A DNA stretch of 64,000 nt from Candidatus Eisenbacteria bacterium (GTDB lineage: Bacteria; Desulfobacterota; Binatia; DP-6): the NCBI GenBank assembly GCA_035577985.1, contig DATJZY010000022.1:22735-86734 (forward strand). The letters run 5' to 3'. The translations under genes were made by a program, and so were the position numbers. Numbering within the stretch: the stretch's first letter is position 1; every line of letters starts with the position of its first letter. Below the pieces are notes generated by a model. That model saw nothing but the letters and a program-made list of their open reading frames with translations. It had not been told where the DNA came from and made no database searches. Of this stretch, positions 40,520-50,020 are shown piece by piece.

Positions 40520-42844
40520 CTACGTGGCGTCGGCGGGACAGCTGAGCCTCCCGCGAAGTGTGGTCGCGTCGCCCTTGATCGCGTCGGCGTCAGCCGCGAG
40601 CGGCTCGCGGATCTCCGCGGGCGCCGTCTTCCGCGCCTTCGCCCCGCGCAGGCGATGGCTGTAGCCGGTCAGCTGGCGGAGGAGTTGCTTCAGGCGCGCC
40701 GCGGCGTGCTTCTTGTCCGAGCTCGCGCAGAAGTCGTGTGCCGTCTGCGTGCCCCCGAGCGCCCCCCCGAGTGCCTTATCCAGCTTCGGCTCCAGCTTGC
40801 CGAGCTCCGCCGTTGCCTCCGTGGTCGCACGTAGATGCTGCAGCCGGCAGAGGATCGACGCGAAGGTCGGGACGGCGTCGCATCCCGGGACGAGCGTCGT
40901 CGTCGTGACCGGAGCCGCGGTCGTCGTCGACGTGGACGAGGATGACGTCGAGCTCGAGGTGCTGGTCGAGGTCGACGTGCTCGTACTCGTCGTCGTCGTG
41001 CTCGTGCTGGTGGTGGTCGACGTGCTCGTCGTCGTGGACGTGCTCGTGGTGGTGGACGTCGCCCCCGTTACGGTCGTGGTCGTGCTCGAGGTCGCGGCCG
41101 GCGTGGTGGTGCTCGAGGTCGAGGTGGTCGTCGGCGGCGACGAACACGCAGAGAATTCCGACGTGTCGTTCGTCGTGAGGTCGGTCGCGGTCGCGGTGAG
41201 GGCCGTCGCCCCGATCGTCTGGCCGAAGTCGACGACGAAAGCGACGTGGCCGCTCCCGTCGGTCATCCCGGTCGTGACCGCCCCGAGGAACGTCTCGCCC
41301 TCGCCGTACCCGGACGGATCGCACGTCGCGTTCCCGAAGACCTCGATGCGATAGGTGCGGCCGGGGGTCGAGTCGAGCGTGCCGGACGCGCTCGAGCCGC
41401 CGGGGAACATCGGCGTGTCCAGCACGGGGTAGTTCTGGTGGTCGTTCGGCCCGGTATCGACGTCGCCCGCGTCGTTCACGTCGGGCCCGTCCGCGGCGAG
41501 GCCGATGCCGAGGTTGCCGTTGGCGAAGATGGAGTTCGCGAGGATCTGGTTGCCGATCGGGTCCGCCGTATTGTTCCTGAGGATGACACCGTAGGTGCCG
41601 TTGCCCACGATGAGATTGCCGGCATTCGGATCCGTCCCGCCGATGCGGTTGTCGCTCGAGTCGGCGATCAAGACACCCGCGGCGAGGTTCCCGAGCAGCA
41701 TCGCGCCAGTGACGTCCGTGCCGATGTAGTTCCCCTCGACGACGCAGCCGGTCGCGCCCGCGGCCAGCAACACGCCGTGAAGGGTGTTGGCCGAGATCAC
41801 GTTGCCGGCCCCGGTTGCCGCGCCGCCGATCATGTTGCCGGTTCCGGCGGCGACGAGAATGCCTACCTGGGCGTTCCCGACCGCCTCGGTCCCCGTGACG
41901 TCGGTGCCGACGAAATTGCCCTGCACGATGCTGTCTTCCGCGGGGCTGAGGAAGATGCCGGATCCGCGGTTGCCGGAGATGACGTTGCGCTCGGCGGCGG
42001 CGGTCCCACCGATCACGGTGTTGTTCGACTGGATGACGACCACCCCGTGGACGTTCGGGAGCGCGACGGCGCCCGTCGAATCCACCCCGATGAAGTTGCC
42101 CTGAATCGTGTTCGCGTCCGATCCGAACTTCGCGGCGATCCCACCGGAGAGGGTGTTGTTGGCGCCGTCGTTGCCCGAGATCACGTTGCGGGCGGCGGGG
42201 GTGCTACCCCCGATGAGGTTGCCACCGGGGAAGGCGAGGACGATCCCTTCGTTCGCGTTGGCCCGCGCGATCGTCCCCGTCGGGTCGGTGCCGATGAAGT
42301 TGCCTTCGATGGTGTTCCCGCCGGAGTCGAGGATGATGCCCATGTCGAAGCGCCCGATCGCCAATCCGCGGATGGTGCTGCCGCTGCCGCCGGTTTCGAC
42401 GTCGAGCGCCGCGCAGCTGGCGCACATCGAGCCGTCGAGCTCGATCAGGATCTTGGCGTCGTCGCCACTGGCGAGCGTGTTCGGGCTCGCTCCCGGCTGC
42501 TGGTAGCCGTCGATCAGCACCGGGCCGAGAATCTGCGGGAGGCCGGTCGTTGGCTGGATCGTGTGCACGCCCCCGCCGGCGATGCCGAACTCGATCGTGT
42601 CCATGCCGGCGCTCGCGTTCGCCTGCTCGATGGCGGCCCGCAGCGTGCAGCCGCCGCCGATGGCGACGCACGTGTTGTCGCCGGTGTTCGTATCCGAGGT
42701 GTCGCCCGTGCTGTCGACGGTGAAGGTGAGGGCTCCCGCCCGCCCGGCGAGGAGTAGGAGCACCATGGCCATGATCCCGAAGCCTCGGATCGCCAACCCT
42801 CCTTCTGCGATCCTGCCTACCAGATGCGCCGGCTCGTCCGCCAC
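40520..42844 (-). CDS. Secreted CSLREA-type parallel beta-helix protein with Thr/Ser linker
   Basis: 774 residues from ATG 42844 (42772 or 42766 are alternative starts, but the positive residues before the hydrophobic core fit the longer signal). After the signal comes TFTVDSTGDTSD...CTLRAAIEQANA, the CSLREA-type N-cap, then a right-handed beta-helix (about 75-480) with repeats of 'N.I.GNFIGTD.TG..A..N...GI.......N.IGG......NVISGN', as in bacterial NosD/pectate-lyase-like folds. A Thr/Ser-rich linker (about 575-645, codons ACG/TCG, coded by the low-complexity DNA at about 40905-41115) joins it to a helical C-terminal module (650-774) starting FASILCRLQHL. Likely a surface glycan-binding or lyase-like protein. 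Confidence 0.85.
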   Translation of the reverse strand: MADEPAHLVGRIAEGGLAIRGFGIMAMVLLLLAGRAGALTFTVDSTGDTSDTNTGDNTCVAIGGGCTLRAAIEQANASAGMDTIEFGIAGGGVHTIQPTTGLPQILGPVLIDGYQQPGASPNTLASGDDAKILIELDGSMCASCAALDVETGGSGSTIRGLAIGRFDMGIILDSGGNTIEGNFIGTDPTGTIARANANEGIVLAFPGGNLIGGSTPAARNVISGNDGANNTLSGGIAAKFGSDANTIQGNFIGVDSTGAVALPNVHGVVVIQSNNTVIGGTAAAERNVISGNRGSGIFLSPAEDSIVQGNFVGTDVTGTEAVGNAQVGILVAAGTGNMIGGAATGAGNVISANTLHGVLLAAGATGCVVEGNYIGTDVTGAMLLGNLAAGVLIADSSDNRIGGTDPNAGNLIVGNGTYGVILRNNTADPIGNQILANSIFANGNLGIGLAADGPDVNDAGDVDTGPNDHQNYPVLDTPMFPGGSSASGTLDSTPGRTYRIEVFGNATCDPSGYGEGETFLGAVTTGMTDGSGHVAFVVDFGQTIGATALTATATDLTTNDTSEFSACSSPPTTTSTSSTTTPAATSSTTTTVTGATSTTTSTSTTTSTSTTTSTSTTTTSTSTSTSTSTSSSTSSSSTSTTTAAPVTTTTLVPGCDAVPTFASILCRLQHLRATTEATAELGKLEPKLDKALGGALGGTQTAHDFCASSDKKHAAARLKQLLRQLTGYSHRLRGAKARKTAPAEIREPLAADADAIKGDATTLRGRLSCPADAT

Positions 42845-42917
42845 TGTCGCGGGACACGCGAGCGGGACGGCGACCGTTCGGATCCAATCGCCGGCCCGCG
42901 TTTGCGTTGACGCCAGA

Positions 42918-44547
42918 TCAGGGGCTCGCGGCGATCTCCTGCGTCACCTCACCCGTGAGACTCGTGATCGTCGCGGCGCACGACGCCGATACGTGTCGTG
43001 CCGCGTTCTTCGCGTTCACCGCCCGCGCGGCCCGGCTGCCGGCGGCCCGGAGATCGGCCACCGCACGCTTGCGAAGCTTGTTCGCCTTCTTCCCGGTTGC
43101 CGACGTCACGGAGCCGAGGGCCGTGTCCGCGGCCTCGAGCTTCGTGCGCACGGCGCGGTCCACCACCGTGGGCACCGTGTCGGCTCCGCACAGCGGCTGG
43201 GCGAGAGCCGTCGCGAGCCGACAGCGAGCGAGATCCACCGCGACGAGCCCGCTGCACGCCGGGACGGTCGTCGTCGTAGTCGTGATCACGAGGACGGTGG
43301 AGGTCGTGGTCCCTAAGATCGTCGACGTCGTCGCGACGGGCATCGTCGTCGTCGCCGCCTCCGTCGTGGTGGTGGTCGTCGTGGTGGGCGCGACGCAGAA
43401 CGAGAGGAGCTGGCACCCGCGACACACGACGCAGTCGCTCTGCGCAGGAACGACCGCGGCGCCCGAGCAGCCGTACGCGCTCGCGAAGGGGTCGGCGGTC
43501 GGCGAACAATCGCAGGCCTCGCCGCACGCCGCTTCAACCGTACCGTTGCCGCACATCTCGCCGCATCCGGGCAGCGTGGTGGTGGTCGTCGGCGCCGGGA
43601 GGATCGTCGTGGTCGTCGTCGGGACGGTCAGATCCGGCAGCGGATCGACGGCGACGTACGCGTGGCCACTGGCTCCGGTCACGGGGTCGCCGTCGGTCGT
43701 GGTGACCAGCGCCGTCGCAGTGTTCAGCGCGGAGACCTCCGCATAGAAGCTCCCGAACTGCACCTGGCTCGCCAGGAGCTGCATGTAGGGAGTCAGGCTG
43801 AGGCTCACGCGCATCGCGACCGGCTGTCCCACGTGCAAGCCGCTCACCGTGAACGAGCCGAACGAATCGGGGCACGCGCTGCCGAACGCTCGCCGACCCG
43901 TCGAGAAGATGAAGCCGGGGCTCTGGAAGTCAGTCGACGTGTCGGTGTACTGCGCCGCGTACCAGAACGAGACGCCGATCGCGACCTCCATGAAGGCATT
44001 GGTGTAGTGGTCGCAATCGATGTCGAGGACCGGCGTAAGGATGAACGACGTCGGGTCGCCGGCGTGCGGGGCCGCCGACGTGGGCGGCGGTGTGAGCACG
44101 TCGACGAAGAAGCCGCCCGCGCCGGCCCTGCGCGTACGCGCTCAGGTCATTCATGGCTTCCACGAACGGTGGCCCATAGGACTGGGGAAACGTCTCCGCC
44201 AACGCGTAGCCGTAGCCGCGCAGCACCCCGACCTTGCCGAGGGAGATCGCGGCGACGGCGGCATGGGCGGCGAAGTACTGGGACAGCCCGGCGCCGAAGA
44301 AGAAGGTGTCGGCGACGCCGCACCCGGCCCTGAAGCCGGTCTCGCCGTCGGGCATCGTCATCGGGGTCGACGTCACGGGCCCCACGTCCGGGAGCTGGGA
44401 CCCGACGTCGCCGACTCCGATGGCGCACATCTCGTACGGGTCGGCGATGACGTAGTGCGGAGCGACGGCTGCTCGAACACGCGTGGCCGTCGCAGCGAAG
44501 AGCGCCATGAGGAGAAGGACACGAACCGGACGGCGCATGTGGCGCAA
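42918..44547 (-). pseudogene. Secreted protein gene broken by a frameshift near 44120
   Basis: Two overlapping frames make one protein: 44547-~44120 encodes a signal peptide (VRVLLLMALFAATATRVRA) and VAPHYVIADPYEMCAIG...EAMNDLSAYAQG, while the continuation (GGFFVDVLTPPPTSAAPHAGDP...) lies in another frame through to 42918. A one-base change in the run of C/G around 44112-44132 would restore about 525 residues. The second part has Thr-linkers (TTTTTILPAPTTTTTLP), a Cys-rich piece (CGEMCGNGTVEAACGEACDC) and a C-terminal helical module (CSGLVAVDLARCRL...). It may be a real pseudogene, programmed shift or assembly error. No enzyme motif. Confidence 0.7.
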
Positions 44548-44730
44548 CGCTCACACGCGACCATTGGAGCGTCAAGGAGAACGACGGTCGCAGTCGACTC
44601 GAGTGACGCAAATCGCAAGTGACGAACCACGTGTGTGGCCCATTTTGCCTCTTGCGCTCGAAACTCGGACCGAAGTGCCCCTTCGTGTCGAGGGAGTGTC
44701 CTCGGCGGCCGGAGCGCGCTACACGAGGCG

Positions 44731-46059
44731 ATGGTCAACGCAGCCGTCAGCGTGATCCAGCCGCTGTTCGACGATCCGATCGTCGTCTCCATCCGGTTCC
44801 GCTATTCGACCGTCTATGCCGACGGCGTGACGCCCCTGCCCTCGAATCTCCTCGCCGCGAGCGAGTCGGGAATCCACGTGATCCCGTGGAACACGTACGT
44901 CGGCGCGCTGGCGGCAGGTGGGACGACGACGAACGACACCGCGGCGAATGCCTCACTCCCCGGCACGGCGTTGTCGACGAACGTCGATACGGCCAGCGCG
45001 AGCGGTCGGGCGATCGGCCTCGATACCCCGCCGGTGATGTTCGCGGACGGCAGCCTGGGTTTGGGTGGGCCGTACGATGGAATCGTCACCATCAATTCGA
45101 ACGTGGCATTCACGTTCACGCGCCCGCCCGCGAGCGCGACGTACGATGCGCAGCGGTCGGTCGAGCACGAGATCGACGAAGTCCTCGGCCTCGGCTCCAG
45201 CATCGGCGTGCGTGCCGACCTCCGGCCGCAGGATCTGTTCAGCTGGTCCGCGGCAGGTGTGCGGAGCCTGACGTCCAGCGGATCGCGGTATTTCTCGATC
45301 GACGGCGGCGCGACGAGCATCGTCGGCTTCAACCAGGATCCGAGCGGCGACCGCGGCGACTGGCTGAGCGGGTCCTGCCCGCAAACGACTCCCTTCGTGC
45401 AGAATGCGTTCAGCTGCCCGGACCAATTCTCCGACGTGACGCTGACCTCGCCCGAAGGCATCAACCTCGACGTCATCGGCTACGACCTCATAACGGGCTC
45501 GACCACGTCGAGACCCACGACGTCGACCACTACCACGACCACGCTGCCATGCCCGTCGCCGCAGGTGGAGTGCTGTCCGGTGGGCCAGCCAGGCTGTGGG
45601 GTGTGTGGAACCGACTGTGGCAACGGGGGCTGCTGCCCCGCGAACCTTCCAGTGTGCGACAACGTCAATGGTCTCTGCATCACATGCGCACCGGGCCAGG
45701 TGGGTTGTTGTCCGGTGGGCCAGCCGGGCTGCGGCATGTGTGGAACCGACTGCGGCAATGGCGCGTGTTGCCCTGCGGCCCTTCCCGTGTGCGACAACGC
45801 CAATGGTCTCTGCGTCGCGCAGGCTCCGCAATGTCCCTCGGGCGAGACGCCATGCAGCGACGCGGCACTCGGCTTCCCGGACGTCGGGTGCTGCGCACAG
45901 CCGACGAAGGCAAAGCAGTGCGCGGCCGCGTGCAGGCAGATCATCTCGGCCTGCAAGACGAGCTGCGCGGCGACGACCCGTGCGAAGAAGTGTAAGAAGC
46001 GCTGTCAGAGCGCCATCGTGGGGCGCTGCAAGCGCGCTCGACCACACGCCTGCAGCTGA
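44731..46059 (+). CDS. NF038122-like zinc metalloprotease with Cys-rich C-terminal repeats
   Basis: 442 residues if ATG 44731 is used. Homology-like sequence begins at once (MVNAAVSVIQPLFDDPIVVSIRFRY). The metal motif is VEHEIDEVLGLG (HExxE form), and a domain-closing motif LTSPEGINLDVIGYDLI follows. A Thr linker leads to two Cys repeats (CCPVGQPGCGVCGTDCGNGGCCP and its copy) and a basic Cys-rich tail. Family members have an N-terminal signal peptide, but none is found in the open frame upstream (which extends to 44635), so the 5' end may be truncated or mis-assembled; compare the duplicated 32-bp segment at 40468. Confidence 0.7.
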   Translation: MVNAAVSVIQPLFDDPIVVSIRFRYSTVYADGVTPLPSNLLAASESGIHVIPWNTYVGALAAGGTTTNDTAANASLPGTALSTNVDTASASGRAIGLDTPPVMFADGSLGLGGPYDGIVTINSNVAFTFTRPPASATYDAQRSVEHEIDEVLGLGSSIGVRADLRPQDLFSWSAAGVRSLTSSGSRYFSIDGGATSIVGFNQDPSGDRGDWLSGSCPQTTPFVQNAFSCPDQFSDVTLTSPEGINLDVIGYDLITGSTTSRPTTSTTTTTTLPCPSPQVECCPVGQPGCGVCGTDCGNGGCCPANLPVCDNVNGLCITCAPGQVGCCPVGQPGCGMCGTDCGNGACCPAALPVCDNANGLCVAQAPQCPSGETPCSDAALGFPDVGCCAQPTKAKQCAAACRQIISACKTSCAATTRAKKCKKRCQSAIVGRCKRARPHACS

Positions 46060-46068
46060 GCAATTGCC

Positions 46069-46103
46069 GGAAGCCCTCGACGCACACGCATGACCGGGCT
46101 TCC
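46069..46103 (+). terminator. Possible terminator hairpin after metalloprotease
   Basis: GGAAGCCC (46069-46076) pairs with GGGCTTCC (46096-46103) around a 19-base loop, 10 bases after the stop codon. No T-run follows, so confidence is limited. Confidence 0.4.
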
Positions 46104-46254
46104 AGGCGCACCGGCGGCACGGGAGCGCAGATGCGAGGCTTGCCTCCGCTGAGAATTGGCCTGGCGTCCGACGATGGGATTGTATTACAACCACCAAGGT
46201 ATTTCGCTTCCAGGAACGAACCTCACCTCACCCTGCCCCCGAGAGGAGTCCGAC

Positions 46255-49200
46255 ATGCGCCGCGTCTTCTCCTGTCTCGTCGTCCTAGTCGCCTCCTTGC
46301 ACGCCGGCAGCGCGTCGGCCCAGGCCCCGGCCGAGCTGGTAAAGGATCTGGGGCCGGACCTTCCGGCGGTCGCACAGTTCGCCACCGCTGCGGTCCGTGC
46401 AGGATCGGTCTGGTACTTCGGCGAGAAGGAGCTCTGGCGCACGGACGGGACCGACACCGGTACCGTTCTGGTGAAGGACATCAATCCGCTCGGGAACTCG
46501 CTCCCGGACCGGTTCGCTACCGATGGACACACGATCTGGTTCGTGGCGGACGACGGCGTGCACGGGCGGGAGATCTGGTCGTCCGACGGGACGGCCCAGG
46601 GCACGACGCTTTACCTCGACGTCGTCCCGGGGGCCGTCGGGTCCGATCCATTCTCCCTGCGCGTGATCGGGAACCTGTTGTTCTTCATGGTCGCCGACCC
46701 CGGCGGCTCCCCGATCTCTCTCTGGCGGGGCGACGGCACGCCGGGTGGAACGTTCGCCCTCGCGCACGCGGCGGCGTCGCCGTATCTGCCGCCCGAGGCC
46801 GTCGGCGGCACTCTCCTGTTCGAGAACTGCGACACGATCTGTTCGCTCTGGAGCAGCGACGGCACGGTTGCCGGAACGACCATGCTCGCCGACATCGGAG
46901 AGGTCGGGACCGATCTTGGTGGTCGGCTCCGCTTCGTGGCAGCTGGAAACCGCGTCTACGTCATCAATCCGACGAGGGCCGGTGGGGGCTCGCTCTGGAC
47001 CACCGACGGCACGGGCGCGGGCACCACGAAGGTGCTCGATGCGCCAGGACCGGAGCTGGGAAGCGATGCCATTCTCGTAAACACGGCCGGGCTCGCGAAG
47101 GACGGCGATCTCTACTTCGTTACGAACACGCCGGTCGTGCCGATCACCGGCGACGTCGCGAGCTCCACGCTCTGGCGGACGAACGGCAGCCCCGGCAACG
47201 CGACGGCGATCAAGCAGATCCTGCGGGATCCGGCCTATGGCACCGAGTACGACTCGCAGGCGTTCATCGGATCGCTGATCCCGGTCGACGACGACGTCTA
47301 TTTCCTCGCTCGCGGCTACATCCTCTTCCAGGATGCCGGGGTCTACCGGACGAACGGCACCGCGGCGGGAACGTCGCTCACGACGCTGCCGAAGCAGCCG
47401 AATGCCTTCTACCTCGTGAACGGCACGCCGCTGTTCGGAACCTACGACCAGCTCTGGATCACCGACGGGACGCCGAGTGGAACCCACCCCATCACGCCGC
47501 ACGGCGACGGCGCCGGGGTCAACGGCGGTATGGACGTGGGCGACACGCTCGTGATTCCGTCCGCGCAGTGCAACGTGCCCGCCTTCCGCCGCTTCGCGCT
47601 GGGCCAGCCCGGCACCTCGCTCCTTCAGCCGCGCCCGACGGTGCCGACCTCGGGCGCCCCGCTGGGCGCGCCCAACTACGGCGACACGTGTGGCGGTGGC
47701 TCCAGCCTGAAGGGCGCCTCCGCCGAGCTCGCCGGCTCGATGCTGTACGCGGGCACCGACAGCGTCTCTGGCTCGTCGACCACGCCGCTTTGGCGCACCG
47801 ACGGGACCGACGCCGGAACGTACCAACTGGACACGCTCACCGAGCCCTGTTTGACCCGACTCGGAACGAGAGCCCTGTTCTTCCGGAACAGCGAGGAGCT
47901 TACCGCAACCACCGGAACCGTCGCAGGCACCCAGAAGCTGGCGGACGTTCCGAACTTCGTGGCGTGCCCCGTGGTGATGGGGACGAGCGCGTACTTCTCT
48001 TCCCTTCCGACCACCCAGGGAGCGCTCTGGAAGACCAACGGCACGCCCGCCGGGACGTTTCAGGTGGTCCTCTTCAACGCAGGGGCACCCGACGCTCTCC
48101 ACGCCGTCGGCAACAAGCTCTTCTTCCAGAACCTCAGCGGCAACCAACTGTGGGTCAGCGACGGAACGTTCCCGGGAACGACGATCCTCCTCAACTATGT
48201 GCCGAACCCCATCGGGGCGCCTCCGCTCGAGGCGATGCTCTCCGCCGGTTCCAATTTGATCTTCGGAAACATGGCCGACCAGGGCCTTTGTGCGGTGTGG
48301 CGGAGCGACGGTACCGCGGCCGGGACCTACGGCGTCGCCTACACGGGGACCGCCGGAAACCTGTACACCGGCTGTGGGATGTACGACTCCATGGCGACCG
48401 TCGGCAGCCAGGTGCTCTTCTTCGTCAACAATGTAACCGAGGCGCAACTCTGGAAGACCGACGGCACGCTGGCGGGGACCACGATGGTCACTGGAGGCAT
48501 ACCTGGCGGAGGCAGCCTGTTCGTCTACCTTCCCAGCGTCGTCGGGACGATCGGTCAGCACCTCATCTTCGTGCCGACCGACGGCAGCGTCTGGACGAGC
48601 GACGGCACCGCACTCGGCACGCATCCTTTGCCGAGCGTGCCGAACGACGCCTTCATCAACTCCCGCTACAATGCACTCGGCTCGGCTGACGGCGTCTTCT
48701 TTCTCATGGGCCAGGATCCGGAGCACGGCGGCGAGCTCTGGCGCACCGATGGCACGGACGCCGGCACGTGGTTGCTGGACGACGTCGTCAAAGGTCCCGA
48801 CTCGTCGTGGCCGACGGCCCTCGGCTCGCTCGGAACGACGGTCTTCTTCTCGGCCAAGGACGAGCGCCATCTCGGCACCTCGCAGCTCTTCAAGATCGAG
48901 AACGCCGGTACGTGCGGCAACGGGACGATCGAAGGCACCGAGCTCTGCGACGACGGCAACGGCGACGACGGCGACGCGTGTACGACGGGCTGCGTGCCGA
49001 ACGTCTGCGGTGACGGCATCGTCAAGGTGGGCGTCGAGGAGTGTGACGACGGCAACACGCTCGACGGCGATTGCTGCTCGTCGTCGTGCATGCTCGACGC
49101 CGCCGGGACGTCGTGCGCCGACGACGGCGATCCATGTGGCGTCGAGCAGTGCGACGGCGCAGGCGCCTGCATCCACACGAACCCGGCGCTGGCCGGAACG

Positions 49201-50010
49201 GTCTGCCGGCCGGGCGCCGGTCCGTGCGACGTCACGGACCAATGCGACGGCGTGAATCCCACCTGCCCCTTCGACCTCTTCGATGAGACGCAGCAGGTCT
49301 GCCGCGCGTCGACGGCGTCGTGCGACATCGAGGAGGTGTGCAGCGGGACTGCCGCCGCGTGCCCGTTCGACCGGAGCTGCACCGGGGGTAGCACGACGAC
49401 GACGAGCACGACCCCCGGACCAACCACCACGTCGACGACGATCCCGCCGCCGCTCACCTGCGCGCCGGCGCCCGTCTCGGGGTGCAAGCGATCCGCGGTG
49501 CCGGCCAAAGGCCTGCTGTCGATCAAGAACAGCACCAAGGACGCGGGAGACAGCCTCACCTGGAAGTGGTCCCGCGGCCCGGCCGTGGCGCCAGGGGAGT
49601 TCGGTGATCCCCTCAACACCCACGACTACGTGCTGTGTCTCTACGAAGGTTCGGGCAACACGCTGACCTTCCAGGCGAGGCTGCCCACGAACGCGTCGGG
49701 CCTGTGCTTCCCGGAGCCGTGCTGGAAGGCCAAGGGACCGACGAAGTTCGCCTACCAGAGCAAGCCGCCCTCCTCGTTCCCCGACGGCGTGAAGTCGCTC
49801 CTTCTCCAGAGCGGGCTCGACCAGAAGTCGAAGGTCACCGCCAAGGCAAAGGGTTTCGGGCTCTCGAACCGTCCTTTCGGGTTGCCGACGCCACCTCTCA
49901 ACGCGCCGCTCCTCGTCCAGCTTCAGAGCGAGGCCGGCACGTGCTTCGAGGGGTCGTTCAGCACTCCGACCGTGAACGCCGGAGGGAAATTCAAAGCGAA
50001 GAGCGACTGA
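46255..50010 (+). CDS. Large secreted ELWxxDGT-repeat protein
   Basis: 1251 residues from ATG 46255 (ribosome site GAGAGGAG). Signal peptide (1-23). Residues about 30-900 hold roughly 16 copies of the ELWxxDGTxxGT repeat (e.g. ELWRTDGTDTGT, EIWSSDGTAQGT, QLWITDGTPSGT, ALWKTNGTPAGT), probably forming extended beta-propeller or solenoid structures. Then DUF4215-type Cys repeats (CDDGNGDDGDACTTGC, CDDGNTLDGDCCSSSC), further Cys-rich EGF-like units, a Thr linker and a C-terminal domain (about 1110-1251) with YQSKPPSSFPDGVKSLLLQSG, AKAKG and VQLQSEAGTCFEGSFS, a module seen in variant form in other genes of this window. Likely a cell-surface or secreted adhesin; no catalytic site seen. Confidence 0.87.
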   Translation: MRRVFSCLVVLVASLHAGSASAQAPAELVKDLGPDLPAVAQFATAAVRAGSVWYFGEKELWRTDGTDTGTVLVKDINPLGNSLPDRFATDGHTIWFVADDGVHGREIWSSDGTAQGTTLYLDVVPGAVGSDPFSLRVIGNLLFFMVADPGGSPISLWRGDGTPGGTFALAHAAASPYLPPEAVGGTLLFENCDTICSLWSSDGTVAGTTMLADIGEVGTDLGGRLRFVAAGNRVYVINPTRAGGGSLWTTDGTGAGTTKVLDAPGPELGSDAILVNTAGLAKDGDLYFVTNTPVVPITGDVASSTLWRTNGSPGNATAIKQILRDPAYGTEYDSQAFIGSLIPVDDDVYFLARGYILFQDAGVYRTNGTAAGTSLTTLPKQPNAFYLVNGTPLFGTYDQLWITDGTPSGTHPITPHGDGAGVNGGMDVGDTLVIPSAQCNVPAFRRFALGQPGTSLLQPRPTVPTSGAPLGAPNYGDTCGGGSSLKGASAELAGSMLYAGTDSVSGSSTTPLWRTDGTDAGTYQLDTLTEPCLTRLGTRALFFRNSEELTATTGTVAGTQKLADVPNFVACPVVMGTSAYFSSLPTTQGALWKTNGTPAGTFQVVLFNAGAPDALHAVGNKLFFQNLSGNQLWVSDGTFPGTTILLNYVPNPIGAPPLEAMLSAGSNLIFGNMADQGLCAVWRSDGTAAGTYGVAYTGTAGNLYTGCGMYDSMATVGSQVLFFVNNVTEAQLWKTDGTLAGTTMVTGGIPGGGSLFVYLPSVVGTIGQHLIFVPTDGSVWTSDGTALGTHPLPSVPNDAFINSRYNALGSADGVFFLMGQDPEHGGELWRTDGTDAGTWLLDDVVKGPDSSWPTALGSLGTTVFFSAKDERHLGTSQLFKIENAGTCGNGTIEGTELCDDGNGDDGDACTTGCVPNVCGDGIVKVGVEECDDGNTLDGDCCSSSCMLDAAGTSCADDGDPCGVEQCDGAGACIHTNPALAGTVCRPGAGPCDVTDQCDGVNPTCPFDLFDETQQVCRASTASCDIEEVCSGTAAACPFDRSCTGGSTTTTSTTPGPTTTSTTIPPPLTCAPAPVSGCKRSAVPAKGLLSIKNSTKDAGDSLTWKWSRGPAVAPGEFGDPLNTHDYVLCLYEGSGNTLTFQARLPTNASGLCFPEPCWKAKGPTKFAYQSKPPSSFPDGVKSLLLQSGLDQKSKVTAKAKGFGLSNRPFGLPTPPLNAPLLVQLQSEAGTCFEGSFSTPTVNAGGKFKAKSD

Positions 50011-50020
50011 GCGTCGGCGA

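Noticed and set aside
40905..41115. GTCGTCGTG-type low-complexity DNA as a satellite or regulatory element
   Set aside because: It is the codon series of the Thr/Ser linker of the beta-helix protein on the minus strand.
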